A program made the position numbers and the translations under genes. The notes under the pieces were generated by a model, which saw only the letters and a program-made list of their open reading frames with translations, did not search any database and was not told the DNA's origin. 64,000 nt of DNA from Streptomyces sp. 2114.4 (GTDB taxonomy: Bacteria > Actinomycetota > Actinomycetes > Streptomycetales > Streptomycetaceae), in NCBI RefSeq assembly GCF_900187385.1, contig NZ_FYEY01000001.1, positions 6,448,001-6,512,000 of the forward strand, read 5' to 3'. Below are positions 52,643 through 59,388 of the stretch, piece by piece; the stretch's first letter is position 1, and each line of letters starts with the position of its first letter.

Positions 52643-52957
52643 TCACTTCCCCCCGAACTGCTGCGCCTGCGCGGAGTCAGATGCGTGGTAGGAGGCGACG
52701 GTGTGGTGCAGGCCTGCGGCGTAGTGCTTCAGTCCGGCGCTCAGCTGCCGCAGGGAGGTCACTGTGTGACGGGTCATCTCCACGTACTGGGAGAGGACTT
52801 CAGTGGACTCGGACATCACACCGAAGGCGTCATCCACGTTCTCCGCCCGCGAGGCGAAGGTGCTGATGCGGTCGTCCAGATGGTCGGAGGAGGACGTGAA
52901 GTCCTTGGCCAGAGCCATGACCGGCCCGGGATGTATCGAAAAATGCTCGTGCGCCAA
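52643..52957 (-). CDS. EspC-like ESX secretion-associated small protein
   Basis: A 104-aa all-helical protein. The layout fits EspC/DUF2580: an N-terminal helix (IHPGPVMALAKDFTSSSDHL), DDAFGVM in the middle, and a C-terminal helix LRQLSAGLKHYAAGLHHTVA ending in the Y-x-x-x-D-like export element (SYHASD). Such proteins are small ESX partners. First gene of the operon; its stop nearly abuts the start of the WXG-type gene (1-bp gap). Confidence 0.75.
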   Translation of the reverse strand: MAHEHFSIHPGPVMALAKDFTSSSDHLDDRISTFASRAENVDDAFGVMSESTEVLSQYVEMTRHTVTSLRQLSAGLKHYAAGLHHTVASYHASDSAQAQQFGGK

Positions 52958-53165
52958 CGCAGTCCCCCATGGTGAAGCCTTTTGTGATCAATGCACCCGG
53001 GGAGCATAGGCGCATAGGTGCCGAATATTTGCTCGATTGGGTATGAGTTTTATGGACCCTTGACGCAACCCGAAGGCCCCGTAAATGCGCTCTTTAAAGC
53101 CGTGGAGCCGACCGCCCCAGCCACGACGTACCCCTTCTCTGGCCTCAGGCAGCTGATTGCTGTGT

Positions 53166-53193
53166 GCGCGGCCCGGCCCCGGCCGGGCCGCGC
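53166..53193. terminator. GC-rich hairpin in the EspC-DUF1152 gap
   Basis: An 11-bp stem (53166-53176 with 53183-53193) around CCCCGG, 49 bp beyond the DUF1152 stop (53242, minus strand). The rest of 52958-53241 is of lower GC and holds the ESX operon promoter; no gene seen. Confidence 0.65.
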
Positions 53194-53241
53194 GCGGGGA
53201 AGCGGAGCGAGCCGCCTTGAACTCGTAGAGAAAGTTGTTAC

Positions 53242-54336
53242 TCAAGCTCCGGACGAGATGTGCCAGAGCGGGGCCTGGTACTGCTCAGGGCGACAGCTAA
53301 GCAGTAGTGCTCTGAGGTCTTGGCGCTGGTTGCCGCTGAGGCCGAATGCTTCGGTGAGCCGGCGGAACGTGGTGTGGGTGATTCCGCGGGAGCGGGCGTC
53401 GGTCTCGAACTCGTCGAGCCGGTGGAGGACGGCTTCCGGGGCGAGCTTTTGGGTCTGCTGGCTGGTGAGCCAACTGGCCTTGTTGCGCTCATAGTCGATC
53501 TCGGAGAAGCCGCAGATCTCCCGGCTGTGCTGCTCGACCTGGTGCAGGTTCTCGGTGGCAAGGATGGCTCGGGCGAGATGGTTGCGGTTCAGCGCCTCGT
53601 CGAGATCCGCCTCGTACACGACGGAGCCGTCGTCGGTGAGCGGCACCGGCAGGCCGGCATCCCGCACCTCGCACAGACCACGGGCGCCTCGTGCGGTGGC
53701 GGCGAGCATGGCCGTTGCCTCGGAAGGGTGCCATTCCAGTACCGAGCTGACGGGTGTGACGTGCGCGGCCGTGAGCGTCAGGGCAACAGGGCCCAAGCGA
53801 TCACGCAGGGCGTCAGCGGGGAGTTCGCCATCGAGGCCGGGGCCGGCGACCAGGAGCCGCACGGGGAAGTTAAGTTCACAGCACGCCGCGAGAGTGAGTG
53901 CGTCGGCGAGTGGGCTCCGGAGGGTGGGCTCGTCGCCCTGGGCGAGGATGTCGCCGCCCACATCCAGGAGGTCGATGGAGTCCGGTTCCAAGTGCTGGAC
54001 GAGCTCTTCGAGTTGGCGGACCATGCCCTCGGCGCCGTGGTGCGGGTCGATGAGCGCGAAGGTCTGCGGGAGCTCTGCTGCCAGTCGGGGAAGCGTCGAG
54101 CCCGCGGGAGCGATCGGTGTTGCGTCGGCGGGAACGGCCTGGACGCTTCGGGTGAGGGGGCGGAGGCCGGTGAAGTTGGCCGGCCCTCTTGGGCCCGGGA
54201 TGGGGTCGATCAAGAGACGGTCCCACGCGTAGGTGAGGATCACCGCCGGAGTCTCGGCGCCGTAGAGGGCGGCATCCAGCATCGCCGCGGCGACAGCGTC
54301 GCCTCCTCCTCCTGCTGCCACGATCAAGCGCGTCAC
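53242..54336 (-). CDS. DUF1152 family protein
   Basis: About 364 aa. Family blocks: LIVAAGGGGDAVAAAMLDAA (N-terminal glycine loop), IDPHHGAEGMVRQLEELV, and DLLDVGGDILAQGDEPTLRS followed by PLADALTLAAC. DUF1152 proteins have a nucleotide-binding-like fold and no known function. GTG 54336 is preferred because the longer GTG start near 54369 lies inside the GntR operator palindrome. It diverges from the GntR gene and probably shares its control. Confidence 0.8.
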   Translation of the reverse strand: MTRLIVAAGGGGDAVAAAMLDAALYGAETPAVILTYAWDRLLIDPIPGPRGPANFTGLRPLTRSVQAVPADATPIAPAGSTLPRLAAELPQTFALIDPHHGAEGMVRQLEELVQHLEPDSIDLLDVGGDILAQGDEPTLRSPLADALTLAACCELNFPVRLLVAGPGLDGELPADALRDRLGPVALTLTAAHVTPVSSVLEWHPSEATAMLAATARGARGLCEVRDAGLPVPLTDDGSVVYEADLDEALNRNHLARAILATENLHQVEQHSREICGFSEIDYERNKASWLTSQQTQKLAPEAVLHRLDEFETDARSRGITHTTFRRLTEAFGLSGNQRQDLRALLLSCRPEQYQAPLWHISSGA

Positions 54337-54362
54337 GTGCGCCAGCGTACGGGCCGCTCTAC

Positions 54363-54401
54363 TAGCCACTCACTCTATAGTGGCTAGAGGTAATAGCCAC
54401 T
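54363..54401. promoter_or_regulatory. GntR operators between DUF1152 and gntR genes
   Basis: TAGCCACT (54363-54370) and AGTGGCTA (54379-54386) form an 8-8-8 inverted repeat, and TAGCCACT recurs at 54394-54401. The motif is also at 55197-55236, downstream of the GntR gene, pointing to one regulator acting on three promoters. Confidence 0.8.
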
Positions 54402-54418
54402 TAGGGAAGGGGGAGCGG

Positions 54419-55159
54419 ATGCCGAAGATCGAGGAGACCCAGCCCAAGTACCTTCAGATCGCGCACCACATTCGCGATCAGATCCTGCGGGGCGACTTGC
54501 GGCCTGGTGACGAAGTGCCGTCGGAACGTCAACTGGCGGCGGATTGGAGCGTGTCGCGCCCGACGGCTGCGCGTTCGCTGGAGGCTCTGCGGCACCAGGG
54601 GTTGGTCGAGGAGCGGCAGGGCTCGGGCACGTACGTGCGGGGCCTGGCGGTCAACCGCCGTGCTCGTGAGCTGTACGGGCGGGCCAAGCAGACGGGCAAG
54701 ATCTACACGCCGGGCGAGTACGCGGTGATCACGTCAGCGGGCTGGTTGGAGGCGCCGGATTATGTGGCGGAATCACTGAACCTGGCTGCCGGCGCCCGTG
54801 CGGTGCACCGCCGACGGGTCACCAAGAACGACTCCGGTCCCATCACGCTCTCCACCTCCTGGTTCGGCCCCGACGTGGGTGAGCGCGCGCCGAAGCTCCG
54901 GGATCCCGATCGGATCCAGGAGGGCACGCTGATGTACGTCGAGACCATGACGGGGCGCCAGGGCAGCTATGCCGAGGACCGGATGTGCGCTCGCCTCGCG
55001 ACCGATGACGAGGCGGCCGACTTGGAACTGGAGCCGGGGTCAGCGGTGCTGATCGTCCATCACGTCGTCTATGACCTGCAGGATCGCCCTCTGGAGTTCG
55101 CCGAGGCGACGTATCCGCCCAGCCGTTGGGCGTTCGAGCAGGGATACCCGATCGGGTAG
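54419..55159 (+). CDS. GntR-family regulator with UTRA domain (HutC/KorSA type)
   Basis: A 246-aa protein. The winged HTH spans residues ~8-75 (IRDQILRGDLRPGDEVPSER, then VSRPTAARSLEALRHQGLVE) and the UTRA effector domain ~95-240. ATG 54419 has GGGAGCGG upstream. AGTGGCTA-type operators flank the gene on both sides, suggesting autoregulation plus control of the divergent DUF1152 gene and the downstream Cys-rich/ATPase pair. Similar regulators (KorSA) control actinomycete integrative plasmids, but no plasmid genes are seen here. Confidence 0.87.
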   Translation: MPKIEETQPKYLQIAHHIRDQILRGDLRPGDEVPSERQLAADWSVSRPTAARSLEALRHQGLVEERQGSGTYVRGLAVNRRARELYGRAKQTGKIYTPGEYAVITSAGWLEAPDYVAESLNLAAGARAVHRRRVTKNDSGPITLSTSWFGPDVGERAPKLRDPDRIQEGTLMYVETMTGRQGSYAEDRMCARLATDDEAADLELEPGSAVLIVHHVVYDLQDRPLEFAEATYPPSRWAFEQGYPIG

Positions 55160-55196
55160 AAAGCCTTGGTTCTCTGACGAAACGCTTGCGGCGCCA

Positions 55197-55236
55197 AGTG
55201 GCTAAAGCCACTATCCAGTAAGTGGCTAAGGCCACT
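55197..55236. promoter_or_regulatory. Tandem GntR operators upstream of the Cys-rich gene
   Basis: AGTGGCTAAAGCCACT (55197-55212) and AGTGGCTAAGGCCACT (55221-55236), each AGTGGC-N4-GCCACT, are centred 24 bp apart. The second contains the candidate GTG start of the small downstream gene. Confidence 0.8.
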
Positions 55237-55437
55237 TTGCCGGAAGGGGGCACGGACGCGAGTCAGGCATCTGCGGAGTTACGACACGTCGCCGCGGCCG
55301 CGTGTCGTGGATGCCGGGGCCGAGGCTGGAAGCGGGTCGGCTCCCGCTCAGCCTTGGCGGCCTCCGCGGCTGACGCTCGCGCCCGTGCTACGTCCAAGCG
55401 GCGCTGTCTGGACTGCGGCGGCACCGGTAGGGAGTAG
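55222..55437 (+). CDS. Small Cys-rich (DnaJ-zinc-finger-like) protein
   Basis: Up to 71 aa. CRGCRGRGWK and CLDCGGTGRE are two C-x2-C-x-G-x-G knuckles like those of the DnaJ zinc-finger, consistent with one Zn site. The start is unsure: GTG 55222 lies inside the operator, TTG 55237 is another candidate, and a GGAAGGGGG stretch sits further in. Codon 20 is TTA (55279-55281), rare in Streptomyces and read by the bldA tRNA. The next gene starts 6 bp after its stop, so they form one unit. Confidence 0.6.
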   Translation: MAKATLPEGGTDASQASAELRHVAAAACRGCRGRGWKRVGSRSALAASAADARARATSKRRCLDCGGTGRE

Positions 55438-55443
55438 GACGGA

Positions 55444-55887
55444 ATGAGCGACGTCATCGGAGGCCCTGAGGGGTCGGGGGTTGAGCCCGTGTACATCGGC
55501 GCCATGACCTTGTACCCGGTGCCCGAGTCCGTGGCGCGGGCTCGGCGCTGGTTCAGAAAGTTCACAGATCCGCATGAGCTGGCCTGCTCGGTGGACGAAT
55601 GCGTATTGATGATCTCCGAGCTGGTGACCAACGCTGTTCTCTACGGAGAGGCGGAGGACTCCTGGCGGGTGCGCGTGGAGTGGTGGCGTGTCGGTGAAGC
55701 ACTGCGGGTAGATGTGCACAATCCCGGGTTTCCCGCGAAGGTCCGCATGCGCGAGGCTGCCGCCGATGAAGCGCATGGCCGGGGCCTGCATCTTGTCGAT
55801 GCGTTGGCTGACTGCTGGAGTGCCGGGCCCAGTCGCTATGGCGGGGCGATGGTCTCGTTCTCTGTTGACGGAGCTTGGAAGTCCTGA
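55444..55887 (+). CDS. Anti-sigma-factor-type ATP-binding protein (HATPase_c_2)
   Basis: A 147-aa RsbW/SpoIIAB-like GHKL ATPase domain. DECVLMISELVTNAVLYG holds the N-box Glu/Asn, VDVHNPGFP the G1 region and AHGRGLHLVDALAD the G2 box. Streptomyces has many such single-domain proteins that bind sigma or anti-sigma-antagonist partners. It lies 6 bp after the Cys-rich gene in the GntR-controlled unit. Its partner is unknown. Confidence 0.85.
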   Translation: MSDVIGGPEGSGVEPVYIGAMTLYPVPESVARARRWFRKFTDPHELACSVDECVLMISELVTNAVLYGEAEDSWRVRVEWWRVGEALRVDVHNPGFPAKVRMREAAADEAHGRGLHLVDALADCWSAGPSRYGGAMVSFSVDGAWKS

Positions 55888-55930
55888 TGAGCGGAGGCCC
55901 CACGGTGCCCGTGCGCGTCGGCGTTGGCTG

Positions 55931-56311
55931 TCAGGGCCGCCGCTCGCCCGGCCAGTCGAGCAGCAAGCGCTGAGCGCGGGGAAGTGAAGCGACCACGAGG
56001 TCGTAGGAGTCCTCGATCATGTCGAGGATGAGTTGGTCGGGGAGGGCGCCGGTCAGCGAAACGGTGTTCCAGTGGCGCTTGTTGAGGTGGTAGCCGGGGA
56101 CCACCTCGGGGTGTGTGGCGCGCAGTCGTTCTGCCAGTTCGGGGTCGCATTTGAGGCTCACGGTGAGCGGCGCATCCGTGAGGGTCGTGAGTGCGAAGAT
56201 CTTTCCGCCGACCTTGAAGGTGGACACGTCCGGGTGCCGGGGGAAGGGGAACTCCTCGACCGCGCCATTGAAGTCCAGGCAGGCGGCCCGCAGAGCATTC
56301 GCGTCGATCAT
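55931..56311 (-). CDS. MmcQ/YjbR family DNA-binding-like protein
   Basis: A 126-aa protein with the YjbR fold: VEEFPFPRHPDVSTFKVGGK then KIFALTTL, LTVSLKCDPELAERLR and HLNKRHWNTVSL, which is the family signature. Members are small single-domain proteins often annotated MmcQ/YjbR; function poorly known. It converges with the preceding ATPase gene (43-bp gap). Confidence 0.85.
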   Translation of the reverse strand: MIDANALRAACLDFNGAVEEFPFPRHPDVSTFKVGGKIFALTTLTDAPLTVSLKCDPELAERLRATHPEVVPGYHLNKRHWNTVSLTGALPDQLILDMIEDSYDLVVASLPRAQRLLLDWPGERRP

Positions 56312-56499
56312 TCCGTCAGTATGGCCGGTGGAGCTGTCATGGCTGAGGGGGCGTTCGCCATACCTGCGGCGAGCGGTCTCGGCCTGCGGCCTGTGGGGAA
56401 CAGCGACCGGAATGGCCGATTGGGCGCGCCGATCGCGCAGGATGTCAACTCGCCGGAATAATCTGGCATTTCGTCATGATCCTTGAGGGGGGACTCATT

Positions 56500-57261
56500 G
56501 TGCTGAGTGAAGTTGACGGAGGGCAGGAGCGACGGCGAGGCGCATATGGCGTCGACGCCCCGTACGCCTTGTTCGGCCTTGCCTGCGGAGCTGTGGGGTC
56601 GTCCCTGGCGGTGATCGGCACGCTTTTGGGGCCTGGGAGGGGGTGGGCCTGGGTGCCGTTTCTGTGCGCGCTGGTGATGGCCGTCGCCTTGGTGCTGTAC
56701 GCGCATGCCACGCGGCGCGGAAAGTTCACGGTGTGGGAAGGGCTGCTGGACGAGTTGGAGCTGCGCGGCGACGAGCGGCTGCTGGATCTCGGGTGCGGAC
56801 GTGGGGCCGTGTTGCTGGCCGGCGCACGGCGGCTTCCGGAGGGCCGGGCCGTGGGCGTGGACTTGTGGCGTGGGGTTGACCAGTCGGGTAACGCCCGGAG
56901 CGTCACCTCGCGCAATGCGGAGGCTGAGGGGGTCCACGACCGGGTGGAGCTGCACACCGGTGACCTGCGGGACCTGCCCTTCGGCGACGGCGAGTTCGAT
57001 GTCGTGCTCTCCAGCCTGGCCATCCACAACATCAAGGATGCGGGAGAGCGGCGCCGGGCCATCGCCGAGGCGGTACGCGTACTGCGCCCCGGGGGACGGC
57101 TGGTGATCGTGGACATCGGGCGCTCCGTGGTCCTTTACCGGGACGTCCTGGGAGAGCTCCCGGTCAGTGGGCTCGGTGTCCGCTCGCTGGGCTGGCGCAT
57201 GTGGTGGGGTTTCCCGTGGATGCGGAGCCGCGTGGTCACGGCGTCCGGGAGGGGCGCCTGA
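56500..57261 (+). CDS. Membrane-anchored class I methyltransferase
   Basis: A 253-aa protein. Two hydrophobic helices (about residues 22-43 and 48-67) precede a SAM domain: LLDLGCGRGAVLL is motif I, GVDLWRGVDQSGN motif II, LPFGDGEFDVVLSSLAIHNI motif IV and LRPGGRLVIVDIG the next strand. GTG 56500 was chosen for its GAGGGGGG RBS; an in-frame ATG at 56476 is weaker. Methyltransferases with this double helix are known in bacteria; substrate unknown, perhaps a membrane lipid or quinone. Confidence 0.85.
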   Translation: MLSEVDGGQERRRGAYGVDAPYALFGLACGAVGSSLAVIGTLLGPGRGWAWVPFLCALVMAVALVLYAHATRRGKFTVWEGLLDELELRGDERLLDLGCGRGAVLLAGARRLPEGRAVGVDLWRGVDQSGNARSVTSRNAEAEGVHDRVELHTGDLRDLPFGDGEFDVVLSSLAIHNIKDAGERRRAIAEAVRVLRPGGRLVIVDIGRSVVLYRDVLGELPVSGLGVRSLGWRMWWGFPWMRSRVVTASGRGA

Positions 57262-57297
57262 GCGGCGACGTTGCCCGGGGGCGGGCGGTCGCAGCGC

Positions 57298-57846
57298 TCA
57301 CGTTCCGCTGCCCGCCCCGCCGGCCTCTCGCCTCATGCACACCCTCGGCCAGCGGTCGAGTCCCAGTGCCGCCTCGTGGGCGCGGATTGCCCGCAGGCCC
57401 GGGGTGAGTTCGGTAGCGGTGAGGGTCCGGAATCCGAGCCGGGCGTAGTACGGCGCGTTCCAGGGAACCTCGGCGAAGGTGGTCAGGGTGAGTGGGGCCG
57501 GGCCGCCCGCGCGTTCCGCCCGGTCGATCAGTGCCCGGCCGATGCGGCGGTGGGCGTGCTGCGGGTGGACCGAGACCTGCTCGATGTGGGTGCAGCCGTC
57601 GACCGGCTCCCAGAGCAGAAAGCCGAGTGGCTGTCCGGTGGAGTGGGGGGCCGCCGTCTCGCCCGGTTCCTCGTACGCCGCCAGTGCCCGGCCCGCGCGC
57701 TGGAACGCCGTCAGCTGTGCGAGGGACGGTGGTTCGGCGTCCGCGATCGCCGCCATGCCGAGCCCGCGGAATGCCGTACCGGACGCGAGCTCGATGCTGC
57801 GCAGGGTGGGCAGCTCGGCGAGGGAGGGGGCATGGATGAGCAGCAC
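57298..57846 (-). CDS. GNAT family N-acetyltransferase
   Basis: A 182-aa protein with one GNAT domain: IEQVSVHPQHAHRRIGRALI is the strand-4/acetyl-CoA loop (Q/R-x-x-G-x-A), and LTTFAEVPWNAPYYARLGFR is the C-terminal block. It converges with the methyltransferase gene. Substrate unknown. Confidence 0.85.
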   Translation of the reverse strand: MLLIHAPSLAELPTLRSIELASGTAFRGLGMAAIADAEPPSLAQLTAFQRAGRALAAYEEPGETAAPHSTGQPLGFLLWEPVDGCTHIEQVSVHPQHAHRRIGRALIDRAERAGGPAPLTLTTFAEVPWNAPYYARLGFRTLTATELTPGLRAIRAHEAALGLDRWPRVCMRREAGGAGSGT

Positions 57847-57969
57847 GGGGTCAGTGTCGCCGGTCCGGGCGGGGGAGGCGAGCGGATTTCCGTACTGCTT
57901 GCTGTGAACCGCCCAGTCATCGGTCCCAGCCGCCCAGCCGCCCCGCAGCCTCGGTCCTTGCCTGCCCAG

Positions 57970-58012
57970 CTGCCCAGCCGTCGGCCCTCAACTGCCCAGC
58001 CGTCGGCCCTCA
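57970..58012. repeat. 21-bp direct repeat between GNAT and Mrr-like genes
   Basis: Two exact 21-bp units (57970-57990 and 57992-58012) beginning CTGCCCAGCCGTCGG, 22-bp period, with degenerate CAGCCG/CCAGTCG copies on both sides. Confidence 0.7.
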
Positions 58013-58076
58013 CCTGTCCAGTCGCTCAGTCGGCGGTCGTGAGTCCCGGGCCGCCCGGCGCCGCAACGCGACAGCA

Positions 58077-58862
58077 TCACCGCCCCGCCGCCCCGTACTT
58101 GATCAGTTCGTCGGCCGGGTCGTTGACCGGCTGCGGGGTGCCGGTGAGGTCCATGACGAACAGTGGGATGTGCAGGTCGTCGGCGCGGGAGCGGGCGTCG
58201 CGGGCATAGCCGGCGAGCGAGAAGAAGACCGCGATGGCCGAGGCGTTCAGGCCGTTGAGCCAGACGCATTCGATCTCGCGCAGCTGGGTGGCGCGGGTGG
58301 TCGGGTCGACCTGGGCGACCACGCCCGTACCGCGGAGGTCCACGCCGGAGGCGGTGCGCTCCTGGGTCCGGGCGACATCGGCGTAACCCAGCCACTTCAG
58401 ATACTGCTGGGCGGCGGTGACACAGTCGCGGGCCGTGCGGATGGTGACCGGGCGGAACGCCGGGCGCAGGGCGGGGCGCGGCGTCCCGGAAGCGGAAGCG
58501 GAAGGGGGAGAGGGGGCAGCAGCGGGATCAGGAGCGGGGGCCGGTCCGCGCCTCGGTGGCGGTGGGCCGGGGGAGGGGAAATTCGGCGGTGGTGGGACCG
58601 GCGCGGGGACGACCGGGACCCGTACGACGGTGCCGCAGGCGCAGCCGGACTCCGGTGCGGGCCATTCGTCCTGCCGTCCGCAGACCTCGCAGCGCACCTC
58701 CACCCAGGAGGCCTGCCACGTGCGGTGGAGTATCTCGACGGGCACGCCGCCGCGCAGCACGGGCAGGGTCAGCGGGGCACCGCACGCGCACGGGAAGGTG
58801 GGCGGGGTGAAGGCGTTCTCGCGGCGGCACGTGGGGCACCGCACCGGCACGCTGTCGGCCAT
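58077..58862 (-). CDS. Zinc-ribbon / Mrr-like restriction endonuclease-fold protein
   Basis: A 261-aa protein. The N-terminus (~1-85) has two zinc-ribbon-like units (CPTC with CACG, CEVC with CACG). A ~60-residue Pro/Ala linker follows, then a restriction-endonuclease-like domain (~145-261): ARDCVTAAQQYLKWLGYADV helix, SGVDLRG with the acidic residue, and VVAQVDPTTRATQ. The usual Q/E-x-K of the PD-(D/E)xK site reads Q-V-D here, so the catalytic Lys seems to be missing. ATG 58862 was chosen as the start of the first zinc unit. It may bind rather than cut DNA. Confidence 0.6.
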   Translation of the reverse strand: MADSVPVRCPTCRRENAFTPPTFPCACGAPLTLPVLRGGVPVEILHRTWQASWVEVRCEVCGRQDEWPAPESGCACGTVVRVPVVPAPVPPPPNFPSPGPPPPRRGPAPAPDPAAAPSPPSASASGTPRPALRPAFRPVTIRTARDCVTAAQQYLKWLGYADVARTQERTASGVDLRGTGVVAQVDPTTRATQLREIECVWLNGLNASAIAVFFSLAGYARDARSRADDLHIPLFVMDLTGTPQPVNDPADELIKYGAAGR

Positions 58863-59040
58863 GGTCGGCTCCTGGCAGGTCGGGCGGCAGACAGGTCGGA
58901 TCTGCTGCTGTTCCCATGGTCTCTCCAAAGTCGGGCGCAGGGGGGCGATTTGCGAGGAGAGCCGCAGGTGGGTGAGAACCGCGCGGGAGCCACGGCGCAT
59001 GGGGGGAGCGCATCGCGGCGCGCAGGGGCCGTCCGTGCGG

Positions 59041-59109
59041 CCGGGCGCGCCACGCACACGAGGCCGGGCGCGCCACGCACACGAGGCCGGACGTGCCACG
59101 CACACAGGG
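59041..59109. repeat. 23-bp tandem repeat, three copies
   Basis: 59041-59063 and 59064-59086 are identical 23-mers (CCGGGCGCGCCACGCACACG plus AGG); 59087-59109 is a third copy with a few changes. It lies in the 526-bp gap (58863-59388) between the Mrr-like and catalase genes, where no gene was supported. Confidence 0.85.
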
Positions 59110-59141
59110 CCCGGGATCCGTGACGTACGGATCCCGGGCCC
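59107..59141. terminator. 15-bp stem hairpin
   Basis: GGGCCCGGGATCCGT (59107-59121) pairs perfectly with 59127-59141 around a GACGT loop. It lies beyond the catalase stop (minus strand) and may be its distal terminator. Confidence 0.7.
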
Positions 59142-59328
59142 GCTGTGGTTCCCGTCCGACAGCGCGAGGATCGGGCGCGACAGGACATCGCGCCGCCGGA
59201 CGGAGTCTGTGGGGCGGGGAGCAGGCGGGCTCCGCGGTGGGGGAGAGGCCCGCCCTTTGCCTCGGGCGGGCGCGGCCACCGCACTGGTTCTCCCGGTGTA
59301 CCGCGGAGCTCGCGCTGCGGCTCCGTAC

Positions 59329-59358
59329 CGGCCGGCCACCCCTCAAACGGGCCGGCCG
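59329..59358 (-). terminator. Hairpin just downstream of catalase
   Basis: CGGCCGGCC (59329-59337) pairs with 59350-59358 around 12 nt, 31 bp after the catalase stop at 59389. Confidence 0.6.
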
Positions 59359-59388
59359 CTACGGATGCGCAAGGAAGCCGACCTCCCG

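Noticed and set aside
53018..53494. 158-codon plus-strand frame across the hairpin region
   Set aside because: It overlaps the DUF1152 gene antisense, runs through a strong hairpin and has no family sequence.
53242..55887. Complete integrative conjugative element
   Set aside because: Only a KorSA-like regulator and repeats are present; no integrase, excisionase, tRNA attachment site, Rep or Tra gene was found nearby.
59041..59109. Possible CRISPR array
   Set aside because: The 23-bp units are directly adjacent with no spacers, and there are no cas genes.
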